A stretch of DNA of 64,000 bases from Bacteroidota bacterium. GTDB taxonomy: Bacteria; Bacteroidota; Bacteroidia; Cytophagales; Cyclobacteriaceae. This document shows, piece after piece, positions 62,569 through 64,000 of the stretch; within the stretch, counting starts at the first letter, position 1, and each line of letters opens with the position of its first letter. The position numbers and the translations under genes were made by a program. Location of the stretch: positions 62,001 through 126,000 of the forward strand of contig JAEZEH010000062.1 in assembly GCA_023417785.1 (NCBI GenBank), written 5' to 3'. The notes beneath the pieces are model-generated. The model was not told the origin of the DNA. It saw nothing but the letters and a program-made list of their open reading frames with translations, and did not search any database.

Positions 62569-63135
62569 ATGACCATCGAGGAGAAAGTCGCCGCCGTTGA
62601 AGAGGTCATGAGTTCCCTTGATGCAGCTGTTCAGTCCTTCCAGATTTGGTCGGGTCTCGGGTGCAAAACCGGATGTGGGAAATGTTGTACCAAGGCGGAT
62701 ATTGAAGCCACCGTTCTGGAATTTCTTCCTCTGGCTAAATACCTTTATTCCACGGGCGAGGCCGAAACCTGGCTCGAGAAACTTTCCGGCAACTCCTCGG
62801 AATGGTGTGCATTACTCGATCAGGCTGCCCTGGCCGGTATGTGCACCAATTACAAGTACAGAGGCCTGATCTGCCGTTTATTCGGCTACTCTGCCCGCGT
62901 AAACAAATATAGCCAGAGAGAATTGGTCACTTGTCGGACGATCAAATCCGAACAGTCAGAAAAATACCTTTCAGCCAATAATTTGCTTGTCGACAATCCC
63001 GTTCCGGTGACGAGTCAGTATTATATGCAGCTACATGCAATTGACTTTGAAATGGCACGAGAATTTTTCCCGATCAATGAAGCGATTAAACGCGCTCTTC
63101 AGGTTATCTTGCAATACTATGCTTACCGGTCCTGA
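62569..63135 (+). CDS. YkgJ family cysteine-cluster protein
   Basis: A 188-residue protein from ATG 62569 (MTIEEKVAAVEEVM). CKTGCGKCCTKADIEATVLE near residue 35 and MCTNYKYRGLICRLFGYSAR further down hold the paired Cys of the YkgJ/DUF1289-like zinc or Fe-S cluster family (CxxxCGxCC, then CxxxxxRPxxCR-like). Function unknown; such proteins may be oxidoreductase or protein-modification factors. The exported-protein gene overlaps its 3' end by 17 bases, suggesting coupling. Confidence 0.88.
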   Translation: MTIEEKVAAVEEVMSSLDAAVQSFQIWSGLGCKTGCGKCCTKADIEATVLEFLPLAKYLYSTGEAETWLEKLSGNSSEWCALLDQAALAGMCTNYKYRGLICRLFGYSARVNKYSQRELVTCRTIKSEQSEKYLSANNLLVDNPVPVTSQYYMQLHAIDFEMAREFFPINEAIKRALQVILQYYAYRS

Positions 63136-63691
63136 CATATTGAAATGGGCTTGCGCGATTGGTTTTGTGGCCGTCACGAGTTTTTCATTATCAGCTCAGG
63201 ACCCTGACACGGTTAGAACCGGGTTGATGCCTACGTACTGGACTAAGCAACGAATTGTGCCTAAAGTCGGTGGAAGCCTCCAGGAACGGGCATTACTTGA
63301 AGTCGGTGTTCAATGGCACAATATCTACAGGCATCCGCTGAGTCTGGCTTCTAAAGGCCCCTATGCCACCATAGACCTCCTTCTTGATGACCGGAATTTC
63401 CTTATTGGACCTAAATTAGGGTACGAATTTACCGCAGGCGTTTTTGGTCTGGCCTTCGATGTTACGTATTTCTATGATAAAGATTACGACCACGAGGGCA
63501 ATGACCGCCGCGCATTTGTCGCTACTCCAAAAGGCGGGTTAACACTACTTGGATTTCTGGATTTCTTTTATGGCTATCAGATTCCGCTTTCAGAACAACG
63601 GATCACAAGCCTCAGCCGGCATCGCTTTTCAGTTGTTTTCAACCTGAATAAGGATTACTTCAATATCAAAAAAGCTCAACGAAAACCCTGA
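63119..63691 (+). CDS. Exported protein, probably outer-membrane barrel-like
   Basis: A 190-residue protein from ATG 63119: signal peptide MLTGPDILKWACAIGFVAVTSFSLSAQ. The mature part has alternating strand-like segments (YATIDLLLDDRNFLIGPKLG, GYEFTAGVFGLAFDVTYFYD). Its start lies 17 bases inside the YkgJ gene; the frame is open to 63035, but that part runs inside the preceding gene. Coupled to ykgJ. Confidence 0.7.
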   Translation: MLTGPDILKWACAIGFVAVTSFSLSAQDPDTVRTGLMPTYWTKQRIVPKVGGSLQERALLEVGVQWHNIYRHPLSLASKGPYATIDLLLDDRNFLIGPKLGYEFTAGVFGLAFDVTYFYDKDYDHEGNDRRAFVATPKGGLTLLGFLDFFYGYQIPLSEQRITSLSRHRFSVVFNLNKDYFNIKKAQRKP

Positions 63692-63863
63692 CCAAACCAG
63701 CTTTCTCAGCAGCTGGGAATACTGAAAGTAGCTGAAAGGCCGGGGCTGGCTCTTCGGACAAGGAAATTGGAAAACTGCGATTAACCAGCGTGAAAAGGAT
63801 GAAGAGGGCAACCAGGATGCCGAGTGTAAGTGTGATGGTTCGTATTGGTATAGCCTTTCTCAC
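63666..63863 (-). CDS. Possible small membrane protein at the right end
   Basis: A 65-codon frame with a GTG start at 63863. TITLTLGILVALFILFTLVN (residues 9-28) is a convincing membrane span. The remainder is short and Pro/Glu-containing, and its 3' end overlaps the previous gene by 26 bases. No family known. From 63864 to 64000 nothing else is recognised. Confidence 0.3.
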   Translation of the reverse strand: MRKAIPIRTITLTLGILVALFILFTLVNRSFPISLSEEPAPAFQLLSVFPAAEKAGLVRVFVELF

Positions 63864-64000
63864 GATGCCTGTTGTTACTAAGGGCGTGCCACTTCAAAAA
63901 AGCGCCAAATTGCCTCCCCTATGCAATGTTTTCCGGAAACGCATGTTCACATTCGAACAGATTCTGGCCTGATTGTGAACATTTTGGCGGCTTTGTTACG

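Overview
The window looks like chromosomal DNA of a Bacteroidota bacterium, most likely order Cytophagales. Three things point there. The respiratory genes are of the alternative complex III (act) type. The arginine pathway runs through an acylornithine carbamoyltransferase (argF'). Several genes are preceded by the Bacteroidota promoter pattern TTTG-N17..22-TAnnTTTG instead of Shine-Dalgarno sequences. No rRNA, tRNA, insertion sequence, prophage or CRISPR array was recognised. Several genes need TTG start codons, or their start lies inside a longer open frame; I chose starts by signal peptide, family N-terminus and promoter position.

Layout: 1-5.7 kb, minus strand: actA-actB-actC (actC is cut by the window edge), electron transfer from quinol to cytochrome c or oxidase. 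6-16.2 kb: scattered housekeeping and accessory genes: DUF2400 protein, class-C-like serine hydrolase, Gfo/Idh/MocA oxidoreductase, TrmN6-like methyltransferase, YceI, MarR, an M3 oligopeptidase coupled to an SDR, TerB-like protein, M48 protease. 16.4-17.7 kb: an acidic disordered protein and a predicted outer-membrane protein. 17.8-26.3 kb, minus strand: a complete arginine operon, GNAT-argG-argC-argD-argF'-argB-argE-argH. It is preceded by a roughly 300-base leader that holds an arginine-rich mini-ORF and competing inverted repeats. 26.8-32.4 kb: DUF2130 protein, a divergent WYL regulator, a small conserved protein, a decayed-looking stretch, a flavin-type oxidoreductase and a thiolase.

32.4-42.7 kb is a divergent alpha-glucan/trehalose locus. 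treZ-treY and a receiver-only protein run to the left; glgX/treX-malQ and another receiver-only protein run to the right. Together these make trehalose from, and remodel, glycogen-like glucans. 42.8-49.8 kb, minus strand, is the most interesting part: heme oxygenase (bphO), a bacteriophytochrome that ends right after its PHY domain, a 1508-residue CheB-CheR-PAS-histidine kinase fusion and a receiver-only protein, all tightly packed. It reads as a light-sensing phosphorelay in which photoreceptor and kinase are split between two proteins.

50-64 kb holds a heptamer tandem repeat and duplicated hairpins, a DUF4407 membrane protein, an S8 lipoprotein protease, a ligase-domain-only LigD-type DNA ligase, an ElaA-like GNAT, a nucleotidyltransferase-metallophosphoesterase pair, two more receiver-only proteins, small exported proteins, a GH5 glycosidase and a YkgJ-type cysteine-cluster protein overlapping an exported protein. 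In all there are five stand-alone receiver proteins.
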